Positions 1 to 9,784 of a stretch of DNA of 33,023 nucleotides are shown here, one piece after another. Source of the DNA: Gammaproteobacteria bacterium (GTDB taxonomy: Bacteria > Pseudomonadota > Gammaproteobacteria > SZUA-229); contig JALTRC010000136.1 in assembly GCA_026998145.1 (NCBI GenBank), forward strand, positions 1-33,023, written 5' to 3'. The position numbers were made by a program, and so were the translations under genes. Position 1 is the first letter of the stretch. Each line of letters opens with the position of its first letter. The notes under the pieces are model-generated. The model saw only the letters and a list, made by a program, of their open reading frames with translations, was not told the DNA's origin and searched no databases.

Positions 1-1111
1 CCAGATACATCATGGGTCTGATCACAATATCATCCCCTTCAGCCACTGGCCGCTTCTGTATTTTATGCATACCTAAAATACCGCTTTGGGGGGGATTTAA
101 AATGGGCGTGGAAAGCAGCGAGCCAAACACGCCGCCATTGGACAGGGTAAAGGTGCCGCCCTGCAATTCCTCAATACTTAAACTGTTATCACGGGCCTTT
201 TGTGCATAATCAATAATCGCCTGCTCGATCTGCGCCAGACTCAGCTGATCCGCATTGCGAATCACCGGCACTACCAGACCCCGTGGTGATGACACGGCGA
301 CACCAATATCGAAATAACCGTGATAGACAATATCATTACCATCAATGGATGCATTGACCGCCGGGAACTGTTTTAATGCTTCTATGGTTGCCTTAATAAA
401 AAACGACATAAAGCCCAGCTTCACATCATAGCGTTTTTCAAAAGCCTCTTTATATTTTGTACGCAGATCCATAACCGGCTGCATATTCACTTCATTGAAA
501 GTGGTGAGTATGGCCGCATTATGCTGGGCCTCCAGCAGACGCTCCGCCACCCTTGCCCGCAGGCGTGTCATGGGCACACGTTTTTCAACGCGCCCGGACG
601 GGTCATCGGCCAGGGGCGCGGCTTCTTTTTCAGCTGATGTTTTTTGCTGTGGTTTTTCTGCAGCTGTTTGAGCATTTAAATAGCGCAGCACATCTTCTTT
701 TAAAATGCGTCCGCCACTGCCGCTGCCCTGAATATTTTTTGAATCCAGCTGATGTTCAGCGATCAGTTTTTTGGCCGATGGTGTAATCACGGTTTCAACG
801 GCCGTCTTTTCTTCGACTTCCATATCGGCTGGTTTTTTCTCCACCACATTATGGGATAGCGCCGCTTTTTCATCGGCCTCTTTAAGCACAGCCAGTAACT
901 GACCGGCAACAACAACCGATCCCTGAGGCTCCACAATTTCTGCCAGCACCCCGTCCCGCGGCGCAGGCACATCCAGCACCACCTTATCGGTTTCTATATC
1001 CACCAGCACTTCGTCACGTTTTACAAAGTCACCAACTTTTTTATGCCAGCTGAGAACCTCCGCATCTGCAATAGACTCAGGCAATTCGGGAACTTTAACT
1101 TCGATGCTCAT
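1..1111 (-). CDS. sucB: Dihydrolipoyllysine succinyltransferase (2-oxoglutarate dehydrogenase E2), 3' end cut off by window
   Basis: E2 core of the 2-oxoglutarate dehydrogenase complex; it transfers the succinyl group from lipoate to CoA in the TCA cycle. The 370 codons in view begin at an ATG (1109-1111) preceded by AGGA about 8 nt upstream. An N-terminal lipoyl domain carries the ETDKV motif (lipoyl-Lys K43), followed by a Glu/Lys/Ala-rich linker, a peripheral-subunit-binding domain (about residues 111-147, with GSGSGGRILKEDV) and the acyltransferase domain. The last visible residues, IVIRPMMYL, match the region about 35 residues before the end of the family, so the catalytic DHRxxDG motif lies outside the window. 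It follows sucA by 68 nt on the same strand, the usual sucAB order. Identity is very secure; only the C-terminus is unseen. Confidence 0.97.
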   Translation of the reverse strand, partial: MSIEVKVPELPESIADAEVLSWHKKVGDFVKRDEVLVDIETDKVVLDVPAPRDGVLAEIVEPQGSVVVAGQLLAVLKEADEKAALSHNVVEKKPADMEVEEKTAVETVITPSAKKLIAEHQLDSKNIQGSGSGGRILKEDVLRYLNAQTAAEKPQQKTSAEKEAAPLADDPSGRVEKRVPMTRLRARVAERLLEAQHNAAILTTFNEVNMQPVMDLRTKYKEAFEKRYDVKLGFMSFFIKATIEALKQFPAVNASIDGNDIVYHGYFDIGVAVSSPRGLVVPVIRNADQLSLAQIEQAIIDYAQKARDNSLSIEELQGGTFTLSNGGVFGSLLSTPILNPPQSGILGMHKIQKRPVAEGDDIVIRPMMYL

Positions 1112-1134
1112 AATGCTTTCCTGTTGTTTTAGGC

Positions 1135-1179
1135 AACTCTGATTAATTCTGGATAAAACAGTTTGCGTTCATAAATGGA

Positions 1180-1187
<8 letters not shown>
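1135..1187. repeat. Intercistronic inverted repeat between sucA and sucB
   Basis: Two perfect 9-bp complementary arms, AACTCTGAT at 1135-1143 and ATCAGAGTT at 1179-1187, enclose about 35 nt. The distal arm overlaps the sucA stop codon. In the sucAB transcript this could fold into a stem-loop affecting mRNA stability or the E1:E2 expression ratio. No T-run follows, so it is not a standard terminator. The role is inferred, and a 9-bp match could still be chance. Confidence 0.35.
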
Positions 1188-4029
<2,842 letters not shown>

Positions 4030-4130
4030 ATATTTATATGATCCGCTTTGGCATTTTTTATAAAAGATTTATTAGGGTTTTATAGCCTATTATTTGCGGC
4101 AATAATAGCTGCTTTGTGTAAAAAGCATTT

Positions 4131-4160
4131 TTCCGCGAATAAACGCAAATGAACGCAAAT
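4131..4160. repeat. Short 10-bp-period repeat upstream of sucA
   Basis: The stretch contains successive GCGAATAAAC, GCAAATGAAC and GCAAAT blocks at a 10-bp period. It looks like a fragment of a short dispersed repeat rather than a coding or promoter element. It sits in the 178-nt gap (4030-4207) between the Nudix gene and sucA, in which I see no other clear signal. Confidence 0.45.
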
Positions 4161-4207
4161 ACTTTCTACATATGAAAATATGGCGGCTTTTTTTGCACAC
4201 ATTATTT

Positions 4208-4618
4208 TCAGGCTTTCCTGATCAGGCGATGTATTTCATCATGATGTTGATTCAGTAATATCTCAAGGGGCAGAAAAAGCGGCCGGGGCAATTGCTTAAT
4301 ATCAAACCATTGCCAGTCAGGGTGAGTGATATTTTGCTGCTGACAGTCGGCACTCAGATACAGGCTGAGCGTATGCTGAGATTCGAACGTAAAAAGATTA
4401 TTGGTATAAAAGCCGCAGTTTTCCAATGTAAGATCCAGCCCGAGCCGCTGCCGCAAAATACGTTCTCCTGCCTGCTGTGGTGTTTCATTAAAATGTAAAA
4501 AACCGCCGGGACATTGCCAGCTATTTTGTTGCGGGGGTTTTGGCCGCCTGCCTAGCAGCAACTTTCCCTGCCGGAATAATAAGCAGGCAACGCCAACGGC
4601 AGGTGCCGGCTCTGTCAT
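4208..4618 (-). CDS. Nudix-fold protein with degenerate Nudix box
   Basis: A 136-residue Nudix-family protein. The strand/loop context is normal (LLLGRRPKPPQQNSWQCPGG), but the signature helix is eroded. The expected G-x5-E-x7-REUxEExGU starts correctly at G39 and E45, then reads R53-ILRQRLGL, so the Glu of RE and both Glu of the metal-binding EE are Ile, Gln and Arg. The protein may be catalytically dead or use a variant chemistry; GDP-mannose mannosyl hydrolases are a known Nudix group with an altered box, and similarity to them is possible but not proven. It overlaps the stop of the canonical Nudix gene upstream by four bases (ATGA), so the two are translationally coupled. A regulatory or partner role is inference. 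Confidence 0.85.
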   Translation of the reverse strand: MTEPAPAVGVACLLFRQGKLLLGRRPKPPQQNSWQCPGGFLHFNETPQQAGERILRQRLGLDLTLENCGFYTNNLFTFESQHTLSLYLSADCQQQNITHPDWQWFDIKQLPRPLFLPLEILLNQHHDEIHRLIRKA

Positions 4619-5172
4619 AACCCGTATTTTTGTCTGTTTAATGCCAGCAGCAATAATCCGGACACGCTAATGGCATCGGTAATCTCGCCGTTTTGTGCCA
4701 TGCTAACCGCCTCATCCAGAGGCAGTTTTTTTACCTGCAAATCCAGCTCACTGTCTTCCAGCATTTGTTTGCCCGCCGTTAAATTCTGCGCCAGAAACAC
4801 ATAGCCTTCTTCATCGGTAATGGAATTTGAAGTGTGTAAGCGCTGAATCTGCTGCATGCGCCCGGCCAGCAAACCGGTTTCCTCCTGTAACTCACGGTGG
4901 GCAGTTTGCATGACATCCTCATCCAGTGGTGAGCCGCCCATGGGGATTTCCCAGCTCCAGGCATTTAAAGTGTAACGATGCTGACCCACCAGATAGGTGC
5001 AGCCTTCATTATCCACGGGAATAATGCCCACTGCCCGGGATTTAAAACAGACCTTGCCGTACACCGCCGGCTTGCCTGCCGGGTTCAGCACCTGATGCTC
5101 TTCCAGACGAATCCAGGGATTTTGGTAAATATCTCTGCTGCTGAGAGTTTTCCATGCCGGGGCTTTGCTCAT
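4615..5172 (-). CDS. Nudix hydrolase, ADP-ribose pyrophosphatase-like
   Basis: A 185-residue cytoplasmic hydrolase, probably cleaving ADP-ribose or a related nucleoside diphosphate sugar to AMP and a sugar phosphate. A complete Nudix box runs from G79 to L101 (G-x5-E85, R93-E94, E97-E98, G100-L101), so metal ligands are intact. The WSWEIPMGG segment just before the box and the region after it (HTSNSITDEEGYVFLA) resemble the NudF/NUDT5 ADP-ribose pyrophosphatase branch. AGAGG lies close to the start at 5172. Start and stop both overlap neighbours by four bases, placing it in the middle of a three-gene operon. Substrate is inferred from family resemblance only. Confidence 0.9.
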   Translation of the reverse strand: MSKAPAWKTLSSRDIYQNPWIRLEEHQVLNPAGKPAVYGKVCFKSRAVGIIPVDNEGCTYLVGQHRYTLNAWSWEIPMGGSPLDEDVMQTAHRELQEETGLLAGRMQQIQRLHTSNSITDEEGYVFLAQNLTAGKQMLEDSELDLQVKKLPLDEAVSMAQNGEITDAISVSGLLLLALNRQKYGL

Positions 5173-5486
5173 TCCTCTTCAGCTGGCTCCAGACCATGTT
5201 TATGGGTTTCATTAATGCGAATCAACAGCTGGCGAAACGGCAATGACTGTTCATCATGCTGTTTTACATGGCTCATATACTTTAAATCGCCGGTATTCCA
5301 GCAATAATCACCTGAGGCCATTTCCTGATACATTTTCTGCAATTCTTCAGCAATCTCATCCGTGTAATCCAGAGCGCTGGCCATGCCTTCACCATCATAT
5401 TCAATCGCCGCTTTCATATCTTCCAGCTCATAAATGGCATCTTTTATCAGTGCCACATATTCTTCTACACTTCTTGCTCGTTTCAT
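5169..5486 (-). CDS. Hypothetical small acidic protein, first gene of Nudix operon
   Basis: A 105-residue protein that I do not recognise. It is acidic and largely helical by composition, with an Ala/Glu-rich N-terminal half and a C-terminal EPAEEE tail; there is no signal peptide, membrane segment or metal motif. The start at 5486 is supported by CAGGAG about 7 nt upstream. Its stop overlaps the ATG of the ADP-ribose pyrophosphatase-like gene by four bases, so it is coupled to the two Nudix genes. Reality of the gene is well supported by the ribosome binding site and the overlap; function is unknown. Confidence 0.8.
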   Translation of the reverse strand: MKRARSVEEYVALIKDAIYELEDMKAAIEYDGEGMASALDYTDEIAEELQKMYQEMASGDYCWNTGDLKYMSHVKQHDEQSLPFRQLLIRINETHKHGLEPAEEE

Positions 5487-5560
5487 GGGACTCCTGAAAA
5501 GTTTTTAAAATAAAGGCCTTATTTTACTCTGCCAGCCGGCAACGAAAAGGGCCAGGGGGA

Positions 5561-6010
5561 TTATTTTTTGCGTCGCCGTTTGGGGCGCGCCCTGTAGGCC
5601 ATTACCGACTGCATGATCTCATTATAGGGCAGCCCATCCACACAACCGTAAATATCCACCACCTGTGAAACCACATCGGCAATATCAATATCCTGCTGTT
5701 CATCCAGCTGCAGCAGTTTGCGCAGCCCGTTAAGGCCGCCATTTTGTACGCGGATTTCCTTATTATGGGGCAGAGGGCCATCCAGCTCATTGATTTTAAA
5801 TACAAAACGGGTTTGCCGGCGCAAATGATCCAGCAGCTGGCTGCATTTTTTCTGATGGCTTTGTGACTGACAACTGACCCCGTGACGGTCGGCGAGGCGA
5901 AACATATGCCCCTGGGAACACTGACAATGGAGGGAACACAGGGCTTTTTCGTAAACGCAGGGATACTCCCTTATCTGCTGATAAGTGGACTTATAAGCAT
6001 CCTCATCCAT
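5561..6010 (-). CDS. Hypothetical Cys/His-containing protein
   Basis: A 149-residue protein of unknown function. The N-terminal half has several cysteines (C18, then CSLHCQCSQGH, SCQSQ and KKCSQ), which could bind metal. The middle is rich in Asp/Gln/Leu (LQLDEQQDIDIADVV) and the C-terminus is strongly basic (RARPKRRRKK), suggesting nucleic-acid or polyanion contact. It begins three bases after the stop of the 79-codon gene on the same strand, so they form a pair. No signal peptide or membrane segment is seen. The metal-binding suggestion is inference. Confidence 0.75.
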   Translation of the reverse strand: MDEDAYKSTYQQIREYPCVYEKALCSLHCQCSQGHMFRLADRHGVSCQSQSHQKKCSQLLDHLRRQTRFVFKINELDGPLPHNKEIRVQNGGLNGLRKLLQLDEQQDIDIADVVSQVVDIYGCVDGLPYNEIMQSVMAYRARPKRRRKK

Positions 6011-6013
6011 GGC

Positions 6014-6253
6014 TTACTTTTCATGTTCCATCACAATGGGTTTTTCTCTGGCTTCCATGAGCATTTCTTCCGCCATCAGCTGGTTATCCGCCAGGGTCAT
6101 TTTAATGGTAATGTCGCTATCTTCACCCAGGGCGGCACGCTGCTCACGGGCGAATTTTTTGGCATCCTTGAACTTTTCATATTCACCGATCAGTTCAAGC
6201 TGCTTCAATATAGCCAGCTCGGCATTCTGCATTTTAAAAACATAGTAGGGCAT
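6014..6253 (-). CDS. Hypothetical small helical protein
   Basis: A 79-residue protein starting MPYYVFKMQ, followed by a charged helical region (EYEKFKDAKKFAREQRAALGED) and a second helix rich in Met and Glu. The start has a purine-rich AGAGAG about 8 nt upstream. It is the first gene of a pair with the Cys/His protein and is transcribed divergently from the gene at 6399. I do not recognise a function; it is soluble and acidic/basic mixed, with no motif. Confidence 0.75.
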   Translation of the reverse strand: MPYYVFKMQNAELAILKQLELIGEYEKFKDAKKFAREQRAALGEDSDITIKMTLADNQLMAEEMLMEAREKPIVMEHEK

Positions 6254-6362
6254 AGTTCGCTCTCTGTTATAAACCTGAGTAAATTGGTCGGGTATTTTAG
6301 CAAAATCCCATCCACAGGTAAAACCGCATCTGCCAGAGGGATTATTTGAAGCATTTTTAGCG

Positions 6363-6368
6363 TATAAT
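6363..6368 (+). promoter_or_regulatory. Consensus -10 element for the gene at 6399
   Basis: A perfect TATAAT sits 30 nt upstream of the ATG at 6399; the -35 match is poor. It implies a transcript starting near 6375, which excludes the upstream in-frame TTG at 6369 as the start codon and decides the start of the following gene. Confidence 0.55.
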
Positions 6369-6398
6369 TTGAGCGATTATTTTACACAGGTACTGAGC

Positions 6399-6680
6399 AT
6401 GAACCCTGAAGCAGAAAAAGAACTTAAAGTCCTCGGCGTGCTGCGCCAGGTTATTTCCGGCGTAGTACGGGAGCTGACCCCCGAGCCGGGCATGCGCCAT
6501 CCCTTAAGCGACAAGATGATCGAGGATATTCGCCAGAGCTTTATTCTGATTGCTTCACGGGAAAAAGAAATCAATGAAGCCGCCGGTACCCCCAGTACCC
6601 GCCGCCCCCAGTTTGCGGATGACCCTAAGGCCGCCAAGGTGGTACAGTTTCATGGCCTGAAAAAAGACGAGGATAAATAA
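6399..6680 (+). CDS. Conserved hypothetical small protein
   Basis: A 93-residue soluble protein (MNPEAEKELKVLGVLRQV). The reading frame is open back to a TTG at 6369, but that codon lies upstream of the predicted transcription start, so the ATG at 6399 with AGG 9 nt before it is preferred. It is mostly helical, with RELTPEPG and PLSDKMIEDIRQSF segments and a charged C-terminus (GLKKDEDK). I do not recognise the family. It is divergent from the pair ending at 6253 and separated from the EAL-HDOD gene by a 285-nt gap that holds a degenerate inverted repeat. Confidence 0.8.
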   Translation: MNPEAEKELKVLGVLRQVISGVVRELTPEPGMRHPLSDKMIEDIRQSFILIASREKEINEAAGTPSTRRPQFADDPKAAKVVQFHGLKKDEDK

Positions 6681-6702
6681 GCCTTCCTTTGGCACTAAGG
6701 GC

Positions 6703-6874
6703 GCGAAGATTATTTTTGATACAGAGGCACAGAGCTTTTGAAAAAAGGCCTCATAACCATTTACCCTGGCAAAATTTAACTCAACCCCGATTGCACTTTG
6801 TATATTACGTTTATCCTGCCACCTTTATCATCTCCGAGCCTCTGTATCAAAGAAACACCAACAAAAACCTTCGC
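6703..6874. repeat. Degenerate long inverted repeat, CACAGAG family
   Basis: The left arm holds GCGAAG (6703-6708) and TTGATACAGAGGC (6716-6728). The right arm holds the complements GCCTCTGTATCAA (6838-6850) and CTTCGC (6869-6874). About 110 nt separate the arms. The CAGAGGCACAGAG wording resembles the arms of the elements at 8181-8709 and 28143-28218, so this looks like an older, decayed member of the same hairpin family. The 240-base reading frame across it is not treated as a gene. Confidence 0.6.
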
Positions 6875-6965
6875 GTCAACCCCCCGCAATATTTACATCC
6901 CCCTGCTATTTTTCTGAAAATCATCTAGTCTTAGGCATTATCAAACAGGCAACAGGGCTTGATAA

Positions 6966-8171
6966 ATGTCAGAAATTTTTGTTGGCCGGCAACCCATTTA
7001 TAATCGCAATCTGGGTATCTACGGCTATGAACTGTTATTTCGGGGCAGTAGTGAAAACAGCGCTGCCATGGGAAATCTGTCTCAGGACGGCGCCACATCC
7101 ACCACCATTATTAACAGCTTTATTGAAATCGGCCTGGAAAAACTGGTGGGCAAATCCTATGCCTTTTTGAACTTAACTGAGAACTTTCTCACTGATGAAG
7201 ACGCCCTGCCTATTCAACCAGACCAGGTAGTACTGGAGGTACTGGAAGATATTCCGGTCACCCTGCCCGTATTAAAAGCGGTAAAACGCCATAAGGAAAA
7301 CGGCTTTATCGTGGCGCTAGATGATTTTTTATATAACCCTTCCCACAAACCCATTGTGCCGCTGGTGGATATTATCAAAATCGATATTCAGCAACTGGAT
7401 CGTAAAGGCCTGCTTAAACACATTAAAATCCTGAAAAAATTCAGCGCGAAATTACTCGCCGAAAAAGTCGAAACACTGGAAGAGTATGAGTTTTGCATGT
7501 CCCTGGGCTTTGAGTATTTTCAGGGATATTTCCTCAGCCGGCCTCGCATACTCAAAGCCCGGAGCCTGCCCACCAACCGTCTGGCCATTATGAATCTGCT
7601 GGCTGTGCTGCAAAACCCGGATACGGAAACCGATGAAATAGAAGAAGCCATCAGCTTTGATATTTCCATTAGCTATAAAATTCTAAAACTGATTAACTCG
7701 GCCTTTTTTGGCATTGGCCGGGAAATCGATTCCATCCGTCAGGCGATTATTATTTTAGGCCGCAAGCAATTACGCAGCTGGGCCTCCATGATGGCCATGG
7801 CCAGTCTGGATGATCGCCCCTCGGAAATGATCCATATTGCCATGACCCGCGCCAAAATGTGCGAGCTGCTGGCTGAAAAAGCCACCATCCCCAATGCTGA
7901 TAGCTACTTTACCGTGGGCCTGTTTTCAGCGCTGGATATTTTAATGGAAAAGCCATTAGCCGAACTCATCCAGCCCCTGCCCTTAAACCATGACATTGTG
8001 GCCGCATTATTAAAGCGGGAAGGCTCTATGGGTGAAGCCTTAAATTGCGCACTGGCATTTGAGCTGGCTGATTTTGATAAGGCTGTCTTTAAAACACTGG
8101 AAAGAGAGGATATTTCGGTGGCCAATATTGAGGCGGTTAGCTGGGCGAATATGGTGATTGAGAGTATTTAA
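6966..8171 (+). CDS. EAL-HDOD signalling protein (YuxH-like)
   Basis: A 401-residue cytoplasmic regulator. Residues 1-200 form an EAL domain with ELL (E22) in place of EAL. It keeps LNLTE (N69), VLEVLE (E91), the DD pair (D119/D120), IKID (K138), LAEKVET (E166, E169) and FQGY (Q186). The DFG-T/A-G loop 6 needed by active c-di-GMP phosphodiesterases is replaced by DFLYNPSHK. Residues about 205-390 match an HDOD domain (SYKILKLINSAFFG, SIRQAIIILGRKQLRSW). Proteins of this architecture such as Vibrio CdgJ act on motility and c-di-GMP-linked behaviour, usually without hydrolysis; here the function is inferred. The last codons (SWANMVIESI) are copied in the tandem array immediately downstream. Confidence 0.92.
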   Translation: MSEIFVGRQPIYNRNLGIYGYELLFRGSSENSAAMGNLSQDGATSTTIINSFIEIGLEKLVGKSYAFLNLTENFLTDEDALPIQPDQVVLEVLEDIPVTLPVLKAVKRHKENGFIVALDDFLYNPSHKPIVPLVDIIKIDIQQLDRKGLLKHIKILKKFSAKLLAEKVETLEEYEFCMSLGFEYFQGYFLSRPRILKARSLPTNRLAIMNLLAVLQNPDTETDEIEEAISFDISISYKILKLINSAFFGIGREIDSIRQAIIILGRKQLRSWASMMAMASLDDRPSEMIHIAMTRAKMCELLAEKATIPNADSYFTVGLFSALDILMEKPLAELIQPLPLNHDIVAALLKREGSMGEALNCALAFELADFDKAVFKTLEREDISVANIEAVSWANMVIESI

Positions 8172-8180
8172 AAGATATTA

Positions 8181-8289
8181 ACCACAGGGGACACGGAGGT
8201 TCACAGAGGAAAAGCCTGTTTTGTGTGGATTACGTAGTGAATCACCCAGCCACAAAAAAACCTCTGTGTTTCCCTGTGTCCCCTGTGGT
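8181..8289. repeat. Hairpin element, array copy 1
   Basis: The left arm starts ACCACAGGGGACACGG and the right arm ends GTGTCCCCTGTGGT; the outer 15 or so bases pair fully and pairing continues imperfectly inwards (CACAGAGG with CCTCTGTG). An inner GTGGATTAC...GAATCAC segment pairs imperfectly, so the whole element can fold into one long hairpin. There is no coding potential and no T-run. Confidence 0.85.
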
Positions 8290-8392
8290 AAAAGCTTTAT
8301 TAAAACGGGAAGCCCCTTAGGCAGGGCACTGAATTGCTTACTGGAATTTTAGCTGGGCGAATATGGTGATTGAGAGTATTTAAAAGAAATTA

Positions 8393-8500
8393 ACCACAGA
8401 GGACACGGAGGTTCACAGAGGAAAAGCCTGTTTTGTGTGGATTACGTAGTGGATCACCCAGCCACAAAAAAACTCTGTGCTCCCCTGTGTCCTCTGTGGT
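8393..8500. repeat. Hairpin element, array copy 2
   Basis: Same structure as copy 1, but both arms differ at matching positions: the left arm reads ACCACAGAGGACACGG and the right arm TGTCCTCTGTGGT, so pairing is kept by a paired G/C to A/T change. It is followed by the second gene-tail copy. Confidence 0.85.
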
Positions 8501-8603
8501 AAAAGCTTTATTAAAACGGGAAGTCCCTTAGGCAGGGCACTGAATTGCTTACTGGAATTTTAGCTGGGCGAATATGGTGATTGAGAGTATTTAAAAGAAA
8601 TTA

Positions 8604-8709
8604 ACCACAGAGTACACGGAGATCACAGAGGAAAAGCCTGTTTTGTGTGGATTACGTAGTGGATCACCCAGCCACAAAAAACTCTGTGTTCCCCTGTGTC
8701 CTCTGTGGT
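8604..8709. repeat. Hairpin element, array copy 3
   Basis: Third copy. The left arm reads ACCACAGAGTACACGG and the right arm TGTCCTCTGTGGT, leaving one unpaired position. It is followed only by the first bases of the gene-tail segment (AAAAGCTTTTA) before the stop of the convergent gene at 8731. The element may act as a bidirectional barrier between the two convergent genes. Confidence 0.85.
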
Positions 8710-8730
8710 AAAAGCTTTTATCCGCTTTTA

Positions 8731-9441
8731 TTAATTAACCGGCAACTGACTACGCAACTCTTCCCGATTAAACCACCAGTTAGACTCATCACCCACAATC
8801 ACATCCAGTACCTTGGCCATGCGGGGCAAAAAGATCTGCGGATCGTTCAGCTCCATTTTTTCCAGCCAGAAATCCAGCTTTTCCTGTGAGTCCACATTGC
8901 TGTGACGCTGCGCCACCTTGGCAATCAGATTGGTGGTTAAAAAGCTCAGGCTATCCAGCTGGTCATCTTCAGCCCGCATTCCTACCACATAATGGGCAGT
9001 GGCCGCCGCTACGGCGGCACCATCGGAATCAGCCGGGGTTTCATCAACCACATAGCTGAGCATAACAATCGAATGTTCTGCATCTACCGGATAGGTGATG
9101 GATAACCAGACACCATGGGCCAGCGCATTAATTGAGCCGGGCTGGTCTGTCTGATACAAAATATCGCAGGCTTCAATGGCATCAGCCCAGGCCTGCTGCG
9201 CGACAAACTCATCGAAGGCGGCACGGGCATCGTTCCAGGCAGCTTCATTCTGCTCCAGCCCCAGCAGGGCATTGGCTTTTTTAAGCTGCAAACGGGCACG
9301 CTCCAGGCTATCCCCGTCAGCCGGAAAATTATTCAGATTCTCTTCCGCTTTTTCCAGCTCAGCCTGTAAAAACGCGCGAGCTTCAGCTTCATCGGACACT
9401 TCCAGGGTGGCCTGGGTGGGTACTAATTTACTATCAGACAT
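8731..9441 (-). CDS. Hypothetical TPR-like helical protein
   Basis: A 236-residue acidic protein without signal peptide or membrane segment. The N-terminal half (about residues 20-110) is Ala/Glu/Leu-rich with repeated helical pairs (EARAFLQAELEKAEENL, ERARLQLKKANALLGL, AAFDEFVAQQAWADAIEA), like degenerate tetratricopeptide repeats. The C-terminal part is more globular and Trp-containing (FWLEKM, NWWFNREEL). I do not recognise the family. A -10-like TATAAT on the minus strand (9489-9494) lies about 50 nt upstream of the ATG. It converges with the EAL-HDOD gene across the tandem array. Confidence 0.8.
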   Translation of the reverse strand: MSDSKLVPTQATLEVSDEAEARAFLQAELEKAEENLNNFPADGDSLERARLQLKKANALLGLEQNEAAWNDARAAFDEFVAQQAWADAIEACDILYQTDQPGSINALAHGVWLSITYPVDAEHSIVMLSYVVDETPADSDGAAVAAATAHYVVGMRAEDDQLDSLSFLTTNLIAKVAQRHSNVDSQEKLDFWLEKMELNDPQIFLPRMAKVLDVIVGDESNWWFNREELRSQLPVN

Positions 9442-9488
9442 AATTTCTACTTCCAGAATCGGCTGGCGATTGTGATTGATCGCCGCTT

Positions 9489-9494
9489 ATTATA
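9489..9494 (-). promoter_or_regulatory. -10 element for the gene at 8731-9441
   Basis: A perfect TATAAT on the minus strand about 48 nt before the ATG. No good -35 match lies at the expected spacing, so this is a weak or activator-dependent promoter candidate. Confidence 0.4.
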
Positions 9495-9595
9495 CAACAT
9501 ACTAAATCTGTGGAATCTCCCTTTAAAGCCTGACACAGAGGCGCGGAGATAGCATTTTTAATGGCCTGGCTCATTGCAGGTAAGTTAATGGATAA

Positions 9596-9725
9596 GCCTC
9601 CCCTTTTTCAAAGGGGGAATGAGGGGGATTTAAAAACTTTCAGCTTTGTATTTTTTATCAATACAGCGTCTTAAGCTGAACGATTTCAAATCTCCCCCAG
9701 CCCCTCTTTGCTAAAGAGGGGAGCC
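9596..9725. repeat. 130-bp long-hairpin repeat, CCCCTTT family
   Basis: The left arm (9596-9631) and right arm (9688-9725) are imperfect reverse complements, built on GCCTCCCCTTTTT/AAAGAGGGGAGCC and GAGGGGGATTT/AAATCTCCCCC. Inside, TTCAGCTT pairs with AAGCTGAA and TGTATT with AATACA, so the element is one nested hairpin. It is a non-autonomous, MITE-like sequence without coding capacity, placed between two minus-strand genes. The rest of the 343-nt gap (9442-9784) holds only a -10 candidate and a decayed CACAGAGG fragment near 9533. Confidence 0.8.
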
Positions 9726-9784
9726 TGGTACTATTGAATTTTATGCGTTTTTAACAGTTTAGAGACTAACAGTCTTAACAAGCC

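Larger units (their letters stand above)
8139..8720. repeat. Tandem array of 211-212 bp units (hairpin element plus gene-tail copy)
   Basis: Anchor sequence AGCTGGGCGAATATGG occurs at 8139 (inside the EAL-HDOD gene), 8351 and 8562, and ACCACAG at 8181, 8393 and 8604, giving periods of 212 and 211 bp. Each unit holds a hairpin element of about 108 bp and about 100 bp derived from the gene's 3' end. The derived part aligns with 8007-8067 and then jumps to 8139 onward. The jump lies between two AGCTGG hexamers (8062 and 8139), which suggests deletion through microhomology before amplification. The array fills most of the 559-nt gap at 8172-8730, and I see no gene in that gap. Confidence 0.92.

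Noticed and set aside
5500..5530. AAAATAAAGGCCTTATTTT as a terminator
   Set aside because: The palindrome is AT-rich with no loop and no following T-run on the relevant strand.
6689..6928. 79-codon plus-strand reading frame between 6399 gene and EAL-HDOD gene
   Set aside because: It spans a degenerate inverted repeat, has no ribosome binding site and its translation looks random.
8139..8720. CRISPR array suggested by regular spacing of repeats
   Set aside because: The units are 211-212 bp, the intervening sequences are nearly identical rather than unique, and no cas genes are present.
8647..8889. 80-codon plus-strand frame running from the array into the gene at 8731
   Set aside because: It begins in a repeat copy and then runs antisense to a well-supported gene.
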